Source: Cryomorphaceae bacterium (GTDB taxonomy: Bacteria; Bacteroidota; Bacteroidia; Flavobacteriales; Crocinitomicaceae). Taken from it: 8,191 bases of DNA. The position numbers and the translations under genes are program-made. The stretch is taken from assembly GCA_021298235.1 (NCBI GenBank), contig JAJTDX010000088.1:1-8191 (forward strand). The letters are read 5' to 3'. The first letter of the stretch is position 1. The number at the start of each line of letters is the position of its first letter. The notes under the pieces were generated by a model. It saw only the letters and a list, made by a program, of their open reading frames with translations. It was not told the DNA's origin and made no database searches. Shown one piece after another: positions 6,743 to 8,191 of the stretch.

Positions 6743-6760
6743 GAAAATTACAAAATTTTC
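6743..6760 (-). repeat. AT-rich inverted repeat between kmo and the barrel gene
   Basis: GAAAATT-TTGT-AATTTTC on the minus strand has 7-nt perfect arms and a 4-nt loop, and it touches the last base of the kmo stop codon. Only one of the seven pairs is G-C and no U-run follows, so it is a weak hairpin and not a convincing terminator. It could affect mRNA processing between the two genes, or be chance in AT-rich sequence. Confidence 0.3.
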
Positions 6761-8109
6761 TAATTACAAAGTGACAATATCCTTTGCATTACTGCCTCAG
6801 AATCCCATTCTTCTTCAATATGAGGCATCTCCATGATCTGGTCCATGATAGCATTTTGAGCCTGTCCTTGTTTATATGCTACGCTATATCTGATATTACT
6901 GAAAGTAACCTGGGAGTATAACGGCAGCCACTTGTCCGGATATTTTTCGCTAAACTTAGCTTCGATTTTCTTTCGTAAGAGGAAGTCGGGGTCCGCTACG
7001 TAATCACGCATCACCAGGTAATTCTCCAGGGATAAGTCCTGCAAGGCATCCCCATCCGGTTTTCGGACAAGACTGTACTCAGCAAAGATCTCACTCCAGT
7101 TCTCGTGGTGTTTATTCATCAATTCTGAAAGAACGGTGCAGTCTTCAAAACCAGCGTTCATTCCCTGTCCATAAAAAGGAACTGTAGCATGAGCAGCATC
7201 ACCCATGAGTGCTGTGACTCCATTGTGCCATGGGTAACACCTAACGATGGCCAGGGCTGATAATGGATGATCCTCCCATGCGTCTGCAATATTCGGCATC
7301 ATCTCATAGAAATCCGGAAATATCGTTTTAAAGAAGTTGTTTACAGCCTCCTTCGAGGTGAGTTTATCGAACGCATTCTCTCCTCCTTCATGCGGCATGA
7401 AAAGTGTGCAGGTGAATGATCCGTCTTCATTGGCCAGAGCGATAAGCATAAAACGACCTCTGGGCCAGATATGCAGTGAATTCTTATCCATTCTATAGCT
7501 TCCATCCGTATTTGCGGGCAGCAAGATCTCACGATAGCCATCAGCAATGTAATTCTGACTATACTGAAACCGATCCAACTTCTGCATCGATGAATAGCGT
7601 ACTGCGGAAAATGCTCCATCGGCCGCGAAGATCAAATCTGCCTTTGCCTCCAGCTCTTCGCCTGTCAAGGTATTAGTCAAATAGACGATACCCTTTTTCG
7701 TGTCCACTCTTCGACAATCATGGCTATAATGGATCGTAGCATTTCCATATTTTTCGGCAATGTCCATCATCGTAGCATTTATCTTACCACGTGACACGGA
7801 GTAGATCGCCTCTCCTTCTTTTCCATAGTTCTGGTATGTCAATTTACCTTTGATGTCGTGCATTACACGGCCGTACATTGGTATAGCGATCTTTCGGATC
7901 TCGTCTCCAACCCCTACTGCATCCAGTGCTTTCCATCCCCTGTTAGACAAAGCCAGGTTGATTGATTTTCCCGCTGATATCTCAGCTTTGCGAATATCCG
8001 GACGTCGTTCATACATGGTTACCTTGTATCCGGCTCTAGACATATACACTGCCCAAAGAGAACCAACTAAACCAGCCCCCACAATGATCACACTTTTTTC
8101 TTTTTCCAT
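6760..8109 (-). CDS. kmo: Kynurenine 3-monooxygenase (FAD-dependent)
   Basis: This flavoprotein hydroxylates L-kynurenine to 3-hydroxykynurenine with NAD(P)H and O2, a step of tryptophan breakdown that can feed quinolinate and NAD synthesis. It has 449 residues, a normal length for bacterial members. The FAD-binding GAGLVG is at 11-16 and the ribose-binding acidic residue is E34 in YERR. 'GKSINLALSNRGWKAL' (47-62) is a KMO signature. The DG motif is ADGAFSAVR (163-171) and the GD motif 'MGDAAHATVPFYGQGMNAG' is at 302-320. R81, Y95, N363 and Y398 have the same spacing as the kynurenine-binding R84, Y98, N369 and Y404 that I recall for the Pseudomonas fluorescens enzyme. No C-terminal membrane anchor is seen, unlike the mitochondrial form. 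The ATG at 8109 gives the family start and has AGGTG upstream; an in-frame ATG at 8187 adds 26 unrelated residues. No kynureninase, 3-hydroxyanthranilate dioxygenase or tryptophan dioxygenase gene is in the window. First gene of a likely three-gene unit. Confidence 0.96.
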   Translation of the reverse strand: MEKEKSVIIVGAGLVGSLWAVYMSRAGYKVTMYERRPDIRKAEISAGKSINLALSNRGWKALDAVGVGDEIRKIAIPMYGRVMHDIKGKLTYQNYGKEGEAIYSVSRGKINATMMDIAEKYGNATIHYSHDCRRVDTKKGIVYLTNTLTGEELEAKADLIFAADGAFSAVRYSSMQKLDRFQYSQNYIADGYREILLPANTDGSYRMDKNSLHIWPRGRFMLIALANEDGSFTCTLFMPHEGGENAFDKLTSKEAVNNFFKTIFPDFYEMMPNIADAWEDHPLSALAIVRCYPWHNGVTALMGDAAHATVPFYGQGMNAGFEDCTVLSELMNKHHENWSEIFAEYSLVRKPDGDALQDLSLENYLVMRDYVADPDFLLRKKIEAKFSEKYPDKWLPLYSQVTFSNIRYSVAYKQGQAQNAIMDQIMEMPHIEEEWDSEAVMQRILSLCN

Positions 8110-8114
8110 CTTTT

Positions 8115-8119
8115 CACCT
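8115..8119 (-). promoter_or_regulatory. SD-like ribosome-binding site of kmo
   Basis: On the minus strand AGGTG lies 5 nt before the ATG at 8109 (AGGTGAAAAGATG). Bacteroidota often lack such sites, so this one helps decide for 8109 over the upstream ATG at 8187. Confidence 0.45.
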
Positions 8120-8126
8120 ATTTTTT

Positions 8127-8141
8127 GGAATATTGAATTCC
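8127..8141. promoter_or_regulatory. Inverted repeat upstream of kmo, possible operator
   Basis: GGAAT, 5 nt, ATTCC: a perfect 5-nt dyad whose near edge is 17 nt before the kmo start codon. In this position a bound dimer could block transcription or early elongation. Arms of 5 nt are short enough to occur by chance. I could not identify a convincing promoter in 8110-8191, and the leader may extend beyond the window. Confidence 0.2.
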
Positions 8142-8191
8142 GAATTACTGTATCGCTTTTTGAAGTAATTGTCCAAACCAAAAACAATCTT

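Noticed and set aside
8110..8187. Longer start (ATG at 8187) for kmo
   Set aside because: The extra 26 residues are unlike the family, and an SD-like site precedes the ATG at 8109.
1..8191. CRISPR array, transposon, prophage, tRNA/rRNA or defence island
   Set aside because: No spaced direct repeats, transposase or integrase motifs, tRNA-like cloverleaf sequence or defence-type nuclease domains were seen on reading both strands.

Overview
The window looks like an ordinary piece of a Bacteroidota chromosome. I infer Cytophagales or Flavobacteriales; the sequence does not settle the order. Evidence: moderate-to-low GC, short signal peptides cut after 'AQ' or 'GQ', no consistent Shine-Dalgarno sites, one exact match to the Bacteroidota -7 box (TAnnTTTG), and typical Bacteroidota families (an ArsC-family reductase starting 'KIYHLSTCSTC', a kynurenine 3-monooxygenase, and a CxxCH/MPPWPP mono-haem protein).

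Layout, left to right. (1) 1-433, minus: 5' part of an exported mono-haem cytochrome c protein that runs off the left edge. (2) 434-548: divergent intergenic region with a perfect 7+7 nt dyad. (3) 549-2147, plus: a 532-residue single-pass membrane protein that I cannot assign. (4) 2148-4602, minus: a two-gene unit, an exported beta-rich protein of unknown function followed after 4 nt by a ten-helix EamA/DMT transporter. (5) 4603-4717: divergent intergenic region with a good -7 box for the minus-strand unit. (6) 4718-5500, plus: a family 2 glycosyltransferase. (7) 5502-8109, minus: a three-gene unit of kynurenine 3-monooxygenase (kmo), an exported probable beta-barrel protein and an ArsC/Spx-like reductase, with gaps of 21 and 1 nt. 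(8) 8110-8191: leader of kmo, with an SD-like AGGTG and a GGAAT-N5-ATTCC dyad.

The gene order is very compact. Both convergent junctions (2147/2148 and 5500/5502) have 0 or 1 nt between stop codons, so any terminator must lie inside coding sequence. No stretch of 300 nt or more lacks a gene. I see no tRNA, rRNA, CRISPR array, insertion sequence, integrase, toxin-antitoxin pair or recognisable defence system.

Functionally, kmo makes 3-hydroxykynurenine from kynurenine, the tryptophan route that can lead to quinolinate and NAD. The other genes are mostly cell-envelope or redox proteins without an evident shared pathway. The parts with most unknown biology are the 532-residue membrane protein, the exported-protein/EamA pair, and the linkage of kmo to an outer-membrane protein and a thiol reductase.
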